A stretch of 64,000 nt of DNA from Auriscalpium vulgare (lineage: Eukaryota; Basidiomycota; Agaricomycetes; Russulales; Auriscalpiaceae), in contig JAHBBC010000001.1 of assembly GCA_019915015.1 (NCBI GenBank), positions 3,658,001 to 3,722,000 on the forward strand. The letters run 5' to 3'. The notes beneath the pieces were generated by a model, which had not been told where the DNA came from, did not search any database, and saw only the letters and a list, made by a program, of their open reading frames with translations. Position numbers and translations under genes: made by a program. Within the stretch, counting starts at the first letter, position 1, and each line of letters opens with the position of its first letter. Of the stretch, positions 45,578 to 56,700 are shown in pieces.

Positions 45578-46268
45578 AATATTTTGACAGGGACACAGAT
45601 ATTGGGTCCCAATATCTGTGCACACATGGACTTGGATATCGGGGCAGCGCACTTGGATATTGGTGCACATCTCAAGGACTGTGTCTCCACAGGCTTTGAC
45701 CTGCTTGTGCGACTTCACGGGCAGATATATCTGGCCCCGTGAAGTTACATGGGCAGATAAATCTGTCAAACTGAATATCTTGGGAAATTCATCATTTTGT
45801 AATACCCTTCATCGTAATGGGACCATACTGGAGGGAGGAGCTTGATTTCCTGCGCGGCACTTCTCGACTCCGGGTCACTCCCAGGCCCTTGCACCACATC
45901 AACGACACTTCCTTTCCTATACCCCACCCAATCAACGCTGTGCTTGAACTTAGACGCCAATGCCTGGCTCACCAAGCATGGTTGTCAACGTCCGCGGAGG
46001 GGTGCGCAATCTGCGCTGTGGCACACGACTCCTCGCTGAATTGCAGGGAGTCGTAGACTTGCCCATTGGCCCATTCAGGCGGGACATACGGCAGCGCGAA
46101 GTCATTTGAGACACCATGAGGCGACGTCGGCGCGCTTTCCAATGATGTGCAATCTGATGCTTGGTGCGGATTGAAGATGTTATCGACCATCGAAGGATCG
46201 CACAGGCGATAGAGAAGGGATTGCACGCGTGAGATGGTGGGAGGGGAAAGGCAAGAGGCAGCGCTGAT

Positions 46269-48060
46269 GGGCACCCACAGGTAGTAGGGTGGTAATGTGT
46301 CAGATACCAGATCCCTAGAGCGCTGGTGAGGGTACCGTGATGTGTGCGAGTGAGTGTCAGGGTCCCGAAGACAATCGGAGTGCGTCTCCGACGAGTATGG
46401 GGAGGTGTGCGATCGGATGCGCTGGTCGGAATACGTGATCGGTCGGAGAGTCGTCGATGAGGGGTCGGAGGCGCAGATGCGATGGTCGGAATGTGTGGAC
46501 AAGTGGTGCAAGTGGTGCGATCGAGGCTGCGACCGCTGCGAGACGGCAGAGTCAAGACTGCGATCTACGAGGTCGCAAGACGGTCGGAGCAACGATGAGT
46601 CGTGCAGGCAACAACGCAGAGGCGTGGGGACGGTCGGAGGAGCGGGGGCGGTGGTCGGAAGATAGGAATGAGTGATGCGAGCACGCCAATCGATGTTGCG
46701 ATCGCTGCGGGACGAGCGGAACGCGACTGCGATCTCCGATGTCGCAAGACGGTCGGAGCGACGAAGTGCGAGGACAACGGCTAATGGGACGACGATGGAA
46801 CAAGATGAGAGCGAGGAGAACGATAAGCTGAGTGCGGGACAACAACGACAAAGACAAAGGCAAAGGCAAAGGCGACAGAGCTAGCCTCGAGCTAACTATA
46901 CGATAGAGACGAGGCGTTATGGGCGTCAAATGAGATCTGAACCGTGCGGGGGGAACCGAATCTGTATTGCAGCATGGATGCGACCGCTATTTATGTGTTT
47001 CGCACGCTACAGTACGAGTCCGATCGAGAATGGAGTCGGAACAAAGGAAAACGAGTCGGAACAAAAGCAAACGATGGTGCGCAAGTCGCACATGGTACAG
47101 ACAATGGGGGAGAGTCCATAGAACATATCAGAAGGTCTGCGATGCTGTGGAGAACAATGTGGAGCAAGTGATCAGCGCTGTCAGGAGGGCAGTGCAAGCG
47201 CATGGAAAACGATCTGCGCTGTCAAGAAGTGTGGGAGAGACATCCTACAATGTCGAACAAGACAATACAACCAGAACAGGAGACAATGGAGGTGTGGCGA
47301 ATGGTAGAATGCACTCCGACGTGCGAGGGGGTCGCAGGTGAGTGTTGCGATCTTGCAACTCGTCGAACAGTTGGAAGAATGCTCCGGTGTTGCGCGTGCG
47401 ATGGTCGGAACGGTGGAGGGATAATCGGAGCGCTGGTCCGACCGCAGAACAATCGGGATCAAAGGAATGTGGCGCAAACTCGAGAGCTGGGCTAGACAAT
47501 GGTCGGAGGACAATGGCGCAACTGTGGGGGTACTCGGAAGTCGCAGAGACGTCGGAGAGACGTGGCACACGTGCTGAAACGATGATCTCGATGATCGAAA
47601 TGTCTGATGGAATTCCAACGCATTGTGACAACTGTGGGAGACGCTGTGCTCGAGGTCGCATGGCGGCAATCGGAACGATGAGCGAGTGGTCGGATGACTG
47701 CGTGTGATGCGTGCGACGGAGTTGCTGGTCCGAGCGTGGTGTCCAAGGTATGATTCTGATTGCGCGACAGCTCTGCGAGACTCCAACGGTCGGAACTCTG
47801 GCTCCGATCTTGCGAGCGGTCGGAAGAACTAATTGAGTGGTCGGAGCACTGCTGCGCGACGCTGCGATCTCCGGAATTGTGTATCTGTCGACTTGATGAA
47901 AGTGCGAAAATTCCGTAACGATCGCCTCGCAGCGCGAGGCGAGGCGTATCAGCGCGCTCAATGTGGCATATAATATCTGAGCGGTCCTAGGATGCTGTGC
48001 AGCGCCCGAGTATCCTGCAGGCATCGGCAGGTTGCCGCCATGCACTACGAAGCTGCTATC
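46269..48060. repeat. Degenerate repeat region rich in GGTCGGA words
   Basis: Dozens of GGTCGGA, TCGGAG and GTCGCAAG words are spread over 1.8 kb without a fixed period. The first 300 bases (46269-46600) are an inverted copy of 51600-51974. ORFs on both strands reflect the repeat composition. Class unknown. Confidence 0.7.
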
Positions 48061-48164
48061 GTGAGCGCCAGCACCCGGATAGATGTGGGTCTGTCAGAAG
48101 GATAGAAGACTGATTACAGATCAAAAGGTCCTGGGTTCGTTGCCGAGTTCATAAGTCAAGTGGT

Positions 48165-48290
48165 GTGCGCGTGCCGGCAAGAGAGAGATCTCGTACATTT
48201 AGCACCAGGTACACGGATGTAGAATTGGCTGAGAAGGCCATAGATTGTGAGCAGAAGGACAAGACAACACCGAGCGACGACTTCGAGGAC
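48165..48290. other. Spacer at 3' side of the transporter relic
   Basis: No ORF of its own. Just upstream, near 48114-48150, lies GGTCCTGGGTTCGTTGCC, which resembles a tRNA B box; no complete tRNA was found. Confidence 0.35.
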
Positions 48291-49396
48291 TCACCGCGCA
48301 AAGGGAACTTCAACACAGGCGGCCCGACACTGCACCTCTGCTGCAACGGACCTCTTCTTCAGAACACGGTCCCCGCCACAGCCCACCAGAGCCACGACCG
48401 CCGCGCCAGCAAAACATGTCCCGACATACACGATCATCCGCCCAAAGCGGCCATTCGCAACGTCGAAGCCTGTCTTCTCGTGCGCAATCACGCTGTTCGG
48501 GCGCGTGGACAGGGCCATCAAGAGCAGGTTGCCGATGCCGCGCGAGAAGAGGAGGAAGCCGAAGAGCGTCGTCGAGAGCGCCGGGTTGTTGCCTGCGTGC
48601 AAAAGTGATCAGTCAGTGCGTGGGCGGACAAGGCATAGGAAGATGGTGTACGCGCGATGAGGCGGAGGAACCCGGTCCACAGGCTGCTCCAGCCTGCGGC
48701 GAAGAGCCCGTAGAGGACACCAAAAAGCAGGAGGAGGGGTGTGTTGCGCCCGCCTACGTCCCGTGACAGGGCAAACGTGACGATGGAGGTCGAGCCGAGG
48801 GTGGATATGGCCAGGAGCCATGGTGAGAAGTGGTCACTGGTCAGCGAGTTGGCCCATCATGATGCGGCCGAACACAGATGCACTTGACAATATATTAATA
48901 TGTTGAACCACAATAAAAATCTGCCTCGTACCATTCAGGAGCGCCACAGACAGAGAGGATGTCAACGTTGAGCCAAGGCAGAGGACGCATACGCTGCAAA
49001 ATACACCGGTCAGTGAGCCATATGATTGCAGAAGGACTCCGGGATGTCTTACTGGGTAACCAGATGATCGGCAGGAAGTAGGCAAATTCTTGCACCGTGT
49101 TCACGGCAAGGAGAAGCCACCACGTCCAGCTCTTCATCCACACACCATTTTCGGGCGACCGCGGCCCCAGGCCGTGAACGCGGTGGTGCTCGGGCGGACG
49201 TGGCCGGATGAGCGGGAGCGTAACCAACAGGGAGAGGGACTTCAGTTGGGTGGATACATCCGGGCGGGATATATCCTGTGACAGATAAATCTGTCGCGGT
49301 TCATATCCGCCCGCACAAACAGCCGGCTGGCACGCGGTGATGGGCGTCCAACTGGTAGTGAGGCGGATATATATTGATGTCCAATCCTCAGAGTGC

Positions 49397-50193
49397 TGAT
49401 ACGCTATCACCCGGGACGGACCCTAGCGGGGCGTGCGGCGAGTGCCTCACAGGACAACAACCACCAACACTGCCTCCTATACGTCGCGATCCAGACCGGG
49501 TGACTTGACTTGCAGAGTGGGAAGGTGTTCGTGTCGCTGTCGCGCTTCGCGCCCTCCCGCGGTCGTGCGGGGCCACCTCCTACCGCCTAAACACCAAACT
49601 AAACACTCACCTGCCTGGGGATGCCCTCTACGGGATCCGCCTCCGAGTGCTTCGCACCCGTGTGCGAAGCGTCCGCCTATGGGCCGTCGCGCCCCCTCTT
49701 GCCTGTCCGCCTGCCTACCTGTTCCCACATCGGTGGGGTCCTGCCTTCCTAAGTCTGCCTAGTAATGCACGTCGTTGCATTAGCCTCCTAGAGCTTCGCG
49801 ATCGTTTGCGAAGCTGCCGCCGTGGGTCGTCGTGACCCTTCCTCCTGTCTGCCGTCCTTCCTGTACCCTCGCGGTGGGGCTCCTATCTTCCTGATGCTGG
49901 TAGCGCCTCAGGCTACAGTTTCTGTGAGGTAAAGGGTGTGGGTGGCTGACGCCGCCCACAAGTTGATTGGGTTGCTACGTCTCGCGCAGCTCCTTAAGTA
50001 GTGTCGCTACCTACGTCGCTAAGCCCTCCCGATCTAGCCCGTTCCGGTGATCCGTTCCGTCGCCAGTCCCGGTTGCTCCTGGGTCGCCGGACCACGTTCC
50101 CATCACCCACGCTCCCGCGACCCTGCGCCTCGCATGCTGCTTCCCCGTCTCGCGACGTCTTGCTACACGCTTGCCCGCGGCCTGAACCTATCA
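49397..50193 (-). repeat. Solo LTR of the Gypsy family inside element Y
   Basis: A 797-bp reverse copy nearly identical to the 3' LTR. The unoccupied site is visible in element X at about 44709-44725 (CTCAGAGTGCAGTAATGG), confirming insertion. Flanks gtgc/gcgc are a possible 4-bp duplication with one mismatch. No internal region remains, so it arose by LTR-LTR recombination. Confidence 0.92.
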
Positions 50194-51070
50194 GCGCAGT
50201 AGTGAACGTATCGAGTTGAGGGAGTGCAGTCAGGGTCCCGAGACTACGCACGGCAAATCCTGCTCGGAGTACGAGTGGGACACAGTGACTAGGACTTGGA
50301 TCGGAGGACGCAAGAGGCTGGGGGAGAGGACGATAGTGCGAGAGCTAGACACGGCACGGATCACCGAAATGATACAGTGCTGGAGACGCGACGGGCGAGC
50401 TCCCAAGAATGTGTCACGGAAGCTAGGAATGTCAGAGGGGACGCGAGGACTATTTCGAGAGTCGAAGGGGAATTACGCAGCGGTGGCAATGGTCGGGGGA
50501 ATATATCGAGGGCGAGAGGGACGAAGTATGAGGCGGTGACGAAGGAACAGAGGGGCGTATATAGGCCTGATCTCTGCGTTGAAGGTGCGGGGTGTCGAGG
50601 GGGAGAGTAGCGAGGCGTAGGGAGATTTCGAAGGGCGAGAGGGGATTTGTCGAGGGTCGTGGTATTGGTATTCATATTGATATTGCGGCGTGGTATTGGT
50701 GTCGAAGTTTCGTGCGTCTAAGAGCTAGAGCGACGGGTTGTGGTGAAGTCAGACCACTTCAGAAGCTCTTTCGAGATCCTGAGTACGAGGGGGAATAGTA
50801 ACTTGTTATTCCGTCTGTCTAGCGACTCAGAACTATTTGTACGACAAGCGAGTCAGAAATCCGTATCGTACGGACGTGATATAGTGAAGACAAATACGAT
50901 CTAAAACGCGGTAGACGTGGGTCAGATATCACGGGGTGTACGAAGTGGACGCGGGGGAGTGAGTATACGAGGGATGTGGCAAGAGAGGATCGTTGAATTA
51001 CGGACGGTTTAGGTTTAGTTCCGACTTACGATCGCCGCTAGGGGGCGAAGTGTGTTTAGCGCGCTAGCGC
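50194..51070. other. Element Y interior, no gene recognised
   Basis: GC- and purine-rich sequence with short ORFs of no recognisable family. The part after about 50310 has no counterpart in the shorter element X. Confidence 0.5.
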
Positions 51071-51599
51071 TTATATCGTAAGGCGCTGGTGGTGTATCGT
51101 AAAGTCGAGCGGGGTATCCGATGTATTCCGAGTGTAAATTGAAGGGAGGGACGTACGACGGGTGGTCTTGGCTCGTTGTGTAGCGCTCCTGCCTATCTCG
51201 GACGGCTGTGGATTAACGTAGGCGGGACCGCATCGTGGATCGAGATGTGGGGAATATCGAGGAATCGGGGACGCAGAAGGGAAGTATGCTTGACAGCGGC
51301 GCATCACGGCGGGGAAGGATTGTGGCGTGTGGCTCCGAGTCAGATAGCCGCTGGGTGACTGTTGTGCGGGGCCGTAGGATTGTGGCGTGTGGCTCGGGGC
51401 GCTTGGTGGGGCGTGTAGGCTATTTCAAGTGCGTTTGGGGCGCTTTTGATAGCCGCTGCGGGGTGGTAGTGAAACCTGATGGTGCGGACCGAGGCCGGCA
51501 GGCCGAGGTCACGTGATTTCGGAAGATGCCGAAAATGCCAAAATTCGGGTGTTTCTCCGCTAGACGGCTGGGCAGGCGTATCATCGCCCCCACTCCTCC

Positions 51600-51974
51600 A
51601 ACTGTTCACATGATCGGAACGGTTCAGTGTTGTTGTCTGCACGACCCAGTGTCGCTCCGACCGTCTTGCGACATCGGAGACCGCAATCTTGCTTCTGTTG
51701 TCTCGTAGCGGTCGCAGCCTCGATCACACCACTCGCACCACTCGTCCACACATTCCGACCATCGCATCTGCGCCTCCGACCCCTCATCGACGACTCTCCG
51801 ACCGATCACGCATTCCGACCAGCGCCTCTGATCGCACACCTCCCCACACTCGTCGGAGACGCACTCCGATTGTCTTTGGGACCCTGACACTCACTCGCAC
51901 ACATCACGGTACCCTCACCAGCGCTCTAGGGATCTGGTATCTGACAGATTACCACCCTACTACCTGTGGGTGCC
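51600..51974 (-). repeat. Inverted copy of the 46269-46600 repeat
   Basis: Reverse complement of 46269-46600 with few differences, for example around CTCTAGGGATCTGGTATCTG and CCTCATCGACGACTCTCCGA. Y and X homology stops at 51585, just before this copy. Confidence 0.88.
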
Positions 51975-52755
51975 CATCACCGGAGCGTGCGGCGGGTGCC
52001 CCTCGGGACAACAACCACCAACACTGCCTCCTAACCATCGCGATCCCTACCAGGTGTCTAGACTTGCAGAGTGGGAAGGTGTTCGTGTCACTGTTGCGAG
52101 TTGCGCCCTCCCACGGTCGTGCGGGGCCACCTCCTACGGCCAAACCAAACACTCACCTGCCTCAAGACACATGTCGCTGCGTCTGCCTCCTAGTGCTTCG
52201 CAATCGTTTGCGAAGCTGCCGCTGTTCGGTCATCGTGACCTTCCCGCCTATCTGCCTATCCGCCTGCCTGCCTGTGCCCACATCGGTGGGCTCCTGCCTT
52301 GAGATGCGCGTTGTTACATCTCCCTCCTAGTGCTTCGCAATCGTTTGCGAAGCTGCCGCCGTTCGGTCATTGTGACCTTCCCGCCTATCCACCTATCCGC
52401 CTGCCTACCTGTGCCCACATCGGTGGGCTCCTGCCTTCCTAATGCTAGTAGCACCTCAGGCTACGGTTTCTGTGAGGTAAAGGGTGTGGGTGGCTTGCGC
52501 CGCCCACAGGTTGATTGGGTTGCTACGTCTCGTGCAGCTCCTTAAGTAGTGTCTCTGCCTACGTAGCTAAGCCCTCCTGATCTATCTCGTTCCGGTGATC
52601 CGTTCCGTTGCCAGTTCCGGTTGCTCCTGGGTCGCCGGACCATGTTCCTATCACCCGCGCTCCCGCGACCCTGCACGTCGCATGCTGCTTCCCCGTCTCG
52701 CGACGTCTCGCTACATGCTTGCCCGCGGCATGAACCTAGTTACCTATCAGCGCTA
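51975..52755 (-). repeat. Older, decayed Gypsy LTR with internal duplication
   Basis: Same orientation and layout as 49397-50193 but with many substitutions. A segment around TAGTGCTTCGCAATCGTTTG is present twice (about 52190-52265 and 52325-52400). Confidence 0.85.
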
Positions 52756-52840
52756 GGATGTATTATATGCATTGGAAAAGCCGTGCTACTATTAGCTCCG
52801 TTGCGTGGATCACTCTGTATGTTCTCTTGGTGAAGAGGTA

Positions 52841-52903
52841 TACATGGCTAGTTGCTGATTTCCACTGTTGCCGGTGAGTCTATTGGTTTGAATCTCGTTG
52901 GTG
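52841..52903 (+). other. tRNA-like module near right end of element Y
   Basis: TGGCTAGTTGCTGATTTCCA followed by TTGGTTTGAATCTCGTTGG resembles D- and T-arm sequence. Its position and B-box word match the module at the right end of X. Confidence 0.4.
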
Positions 52904-53733
52904 AGATATTTTTGACATCGACAGCGATATCTGTGCGGACACAGCGATATCTATGTGTGCGTCCGCACGGATATCTGAGTGGGCTGTAGCCTGTGTGTAT
53001 AATACACGGCCACAGTTTGTACTACATGTGTTTCCACTCGCGGTGATGCCCCGCAACAGATGTATCCGTCGCGGGATATATCCCGCCCGGATATATCTGT
53101 GTAGTAGCTGAACATATTGACAGGGATAGGATAAGTGCAACGGAGAGGTAGCGCAGCGTCAGTGCGGTTCCGTGGGCCCGTATGGGCGACGGAATGATGA
53201 GAGGGAGGAGCAGGCCCCCGGTGGCCGTGCCTAGAAGCCATTCGGTCAAAGGGAAGATATAGGTGGGATGGAGGGATCGGCGTACCGGCGAAGACGACCA
53301 CGTTGGCGAGCCCGCGGCGTCTGACGAACCATTCCGACAAGTAGCAAATCGTAGGTGCGTGGCAAGCCTGGGATGGTAATGGCTAATATCCGATTGCCAG
53401 GTCCTCAAAAGTAAGTACATTCAAGCCGCGAGGCTGTGTTTAGTGGTAAAGTATAAGTAAATCCTATAAACTGTTCAGTCCCCCGTGCTATGAAAACAGT
53501 ATGCTACAACAAATTAGAACGAAGTGCGAGAGCAAAGCCAATACCTGATACCACTGTATCTATCCGATCTCCAATCCTCTACTTCCAAATAAGTACAGTA
53601 TGCCGCAACCGGGTCAATACCTGCGGTGTAGCGCATCACCCTCCGAGTGCCTCCGAGCTGCCCCCACGTCCGGCGCCTGCAGGTGGTATGCCTGGCGGGC
53701 GTCCCATCTGCGCAAAAGCCGCCGAAGCGGTCG

Positions 53734-56700
53734 TCAGCCGTTAGCGTTGCACAGCCAGGCGACGATCACGTACGCAAAAGCCGCCGAAAGTCCCGACGCC
53801 GCAGACAACGCCTGTCGATCCAGGGCATGCTGCACGGCCGCCGAGGGCCATTCCCCGTACGGCGCATCACCGTCCTCGCGCTTGATCTGCGGCACGCCCC
53901 CGCCGTACGGGAGCTCGGCGGCCGTAGGCAGAGACAGTCGGCGGCCGGGAGGCATGACGTATGAATGATATTTATCTTCCGGCGGTACGGGCTCAGGGTG
54001 GTACGAGATCTGCGTGTACTGCATTGGCACTGTTCTGTTCGAGTGCGGCAGGACCGCAGGCGGCCTGCCCCATTCATGAGACTGTGTATGATGTACGCCG
54101 TCAGGCGGGGGCTGCATGACAGCTGTACCGTATGCGGCGCCCAGTTCTGGATGCAGGTACAGATCCGATTGCGGTGCCCATTCGCCGTACAGTCGAGGCG
54201 TCGATGGGCGGTATCCCGACTGATATGGACGCGCAGGGGGTGTAGAGCTCGGCACTCCGTAAAGATAGCCACGCGATCTATGATCGTAGGATGGTTGAAC
54301 AGGCCCTCGACGGACCGGGGGAGGCGTGCTGCCCCATTGTCGATCTTCAGGCCCGTCTGCAGGCGTGGGAAGGGCGGTCCGGAGATGTGCCCTGACGGTG
54401 GCGGAGACCCAGTCAGGCCGGCCACCTTTCCGGACAATTGAGGGCAGCTTACAGGATTTCGTGAGCGGTCTCCCATCTCGGTATCGCCCACTCTAGCCCA
54501 TCCAAAAGCAGCTTCACGTTCTCCATGTGCCCGATCTTGTGAGATTGCATCGCCAACCCCTTCGCCTTGCGGTTATTGTCCTGCGCCTTCTGGATCCATA
54601 TGTCAAGGCAGAGCACCGCCACAAAAACCTCGGATGCGGAAAGCATCATCGAGATATTCGACAGACCCCGCTTCCGAATGGTATGCAGTATTTGAGAGCC
54701 GGACTTTGCTGCGTTAACGGCGACGTCGAGGCACGTCTGCGCATGAACTACGTTCTGGGGCACTGGCGCTCTCGAGTCGCCGAGTTCCCGAAGACGCGTG
54801 AGGATCGATGCGGGCAGAAAAGCGCGGTTGAGGAGGGTGACGACGAGATGATATGTTGTAGACAGAGTGGCTGACTGATTCGCAAGAATCGGGTCAGGGA
54901 TGTCAGAGGACCATCTTACTAGGGCACATTCAGAACAAAGAGCACGCCGGAATGAATTTCCACGTACAATTCTCGGGCACCGTCTTTGTCCATTCGATCA
55001 GCATTTCATTGACTTGCTTCAGCGTCAACTCCGGCTGCTTGGGATCGGATGAGTCGGCGCTGAGTTCCGACTTTTCTGTCGAATACTGCAGTTTATTGAG
55101 CATCGTGGCCACCTGTCAAGCAGAAATTCGGCATACGAAGACGCGCATCACATATGCAAAGATGTCCGTTAGGCGAAGCCAGCAGATATATGCGGCGACC
55201 ATCGACGTTTTGCCTGCCGGCTGTTTGAAAGCCAGCTTCGGGTCTTCGTTCTCCCAGTACTCGTCGTCGACATCCAAGGGCAGCTCCGCGTCGAAACTAG
55301 CTATGATCAGTCACGTGTCGTGCACGCTACTCACCCAGAAAAAGCTTACTCCTCTTCCCGTGTTGCGCACGGCCGACCGAGCATGACGCTGCGTATACGG
55401 TCCCATGCAACCAGGTACCACCAGACCCTCTTCCATAACTCATCCTCGACACTAGGCCCGGTGCCATAGGACTTCCGGCGGTGTGCTCCCACGTCCTCGA
55501 CCTTGCGGACGCCGATGCCGAGGACGACCCAGGCACCGAGATGCCAGCGAGTGTCGCTTTGGAACTGCGACGTGAGCTAGTAAAAACAGGCTTAGCAATG
55601 GGCTGGCGAGTCTACGACGTGGGTAGCACGTACGCATAGTACTTGCGCCTCAAATAGCCCTATTGGGGTCAATACCGATCGCTTCGCTCCCACGACGCCT
55701 GAGACCCAGTTGCACAAGTCAGGAAGCAAGCGTGCAGATAGAATTTACGGACGCACCCATGGTCGCAAAATAGTACTTCATGCCTGCCCGTTGCCACGGC
55801 ATGTCGCCTGGTGTGTCTTCTAATTCTTCTGATGGGTCCTCTGGTGGGTCGTCCAAAAGCACGCGCTCGTCGCTCGAGTACCGGCTTGCCAGTGCAAAAG
55901 TCATCACGCACACGCAGCCGAACCAAACATCCTGCTCGTATAGCCTGTCCTTGTATTGCTGCTCGAATGTGGGACGATGGAGGACCGGGAACATGCTGTT
56001 GCAGTGTCGAAAATAGAGGTCCATAAGTGAAGTCGCGAGATCGGGCGGCGGCCAGCACTCCTGTAGCTCCGGAAATAGGCTGGGTGACCTCATATGCGCA
56101 CCCTCGTAGACGAGCTCCCACTAGCATGGACGAAAGTGCGTCAACTCATGAGCGTCAGGGAGCATGCAGCAAGAATGAAAAATACGCTCACCCTTGGCGC
56201 TGTCCAATACTCCTCCCTTCTGTTGTCGACGTCAGGCACGTCCGGGCCTTCAGATACAATGGGTACCGGCGGCGCAACGTCTTGCATGATGGAATCGTCT
56301 TCTACACCGATCATCTCCAACAGGTGCTTCATCTTCAGCTCGCGTGTCACCGTGACGAGCTTAAAAGAAGAGCTGCTCCCGTGAAAGCGAACGGAGTTGT
56401 CCAGCATGCGATTGGCCTTGATTTGGGGGTCCATCTCAAGCAGAGTGAGGCGCTTCATGGTGGTCGCAAGCGGCTCTTCTTCGTCGGAAGAGAGGTAGTC
56501 GTCCGACGGCCAGTGGTCCTGCTCAGCATCGGAGGCAAATTCCTGGGACAGCGAGGCACAGGAGGAGATTCTACCGCGTGGCATCGGAGTGACAGAGGGG
56601 AGGGTCGGATACGGGATACGGGAGGTAAACGATGATGCCGACGACTTGCGCTCCATGTGAGGAGCTGGAGAGGGGGCCCGCAGATATGCACCTGACTCGT

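Larger units (their letters stand above)
43934..45782 (+). mobile_element. TIR element X (1.85 kb), 7-bp target duplication
   Basis: Flanked by GGAAATT (43927-43933 and 45783-45789). The left end reads GAGGCAGTTCAGTTGACCAG. The right end reverse-complemented reads CAAGATATTCAGTTTGACAG. Both lead into palindromic CAGATATATCTGCCCGTG blocks. The two sides of the host gene fit together across it. The interior shares segments with element Y (44660-44820 and about 44850-45319). tRNA-like B-box modules lie inside each end. No transposase ORF was recognised, so it is non-autonomous. Confidence 0.78.
42587..46190 (-). pseudogene. Host gene of unknown function, split by a TIR element
   Basis: Minus-strand gene starting near 46190 (MVDNIFNPHQASDCTSLESA, FALPYVPPEWANGQVYDSLQ). 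It continues through DPESRSAAQEIKLLPPVWSH and YDEGYYKMMNFP. There the element 43934-45782 interrupts it, and coding resumes just beyond (PKCA before a GTGAGC donor). Later exons give KGNVTYFEVCCFHVRSAPTY, LKRLHGTQFNGGEFTGH, TRKLILVPPRLGKTLSAWIE, REYWQQKQYNKFLKMTQDYA, DTEDDFKKRLREAEAIHKKV and KKWLKDIPQGFVDLEQFWSD, with the stop at 42587. A one-base slip occurs in a T run near 43340. It looks cytosolic and helical, with no family recognised. The Gypsy element begins or ends only a few bases past its stop codon. As read, the insertion should disrupt it. Confidence 0.6.
49234..53119 (+). mobile_element. TIR element Y (3.9 kb), sibling of X, hosting two Gypsy LTRs
   Basis: Flanked by ACAGGGA (49227-49233 and 53120-53126). 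The left end GAGGGACTTCAGTTGGGTGG resembles that of X. The right end reversed reads CAATATGTTCAGCTACTACA. Both ends share the block ATCCGGGCGGGATATATCC. The interior shares with X the segments 49330-50310 (LTR removed) and 51080-51583. It contains the solo LTR 49397-50193 and the decayed LTR 51975-52755. No transposase was recognised. Confidence 0.78.
48291..53367 (-). pseudogene. MFS monocarboxylate-transporter relic, split by element Y
   Basis: Upstream coding (53367-53127): YLSEWFVRRRGLANVVVFAG, an intron, then GGLLLPLIIPSPIRAHG and LRYLSVALILSL. Downstream coding from 49226: LLVTLPLIRPRPPEHHRVHG, WWLLLAVNTVQEFAYFLPII, SLSVALLNG, ASVFGRIMMGQLAD, FSPWLLAISTLGSTSIVTFA, LLLLFGVLYGLFAAGWSSLW and NNPALSTTLFGFLLFSRGIG. 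These are the later transmembrane segments of MCT-like major facilitator transporters of basidiomycetes. The first several helices are missing upstream of 53367. Element Y (49234-53119) cuts the gene, and two junctions near 48850-48940 do not keep phase. It is a pseudogene. Confidence 0.82.
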
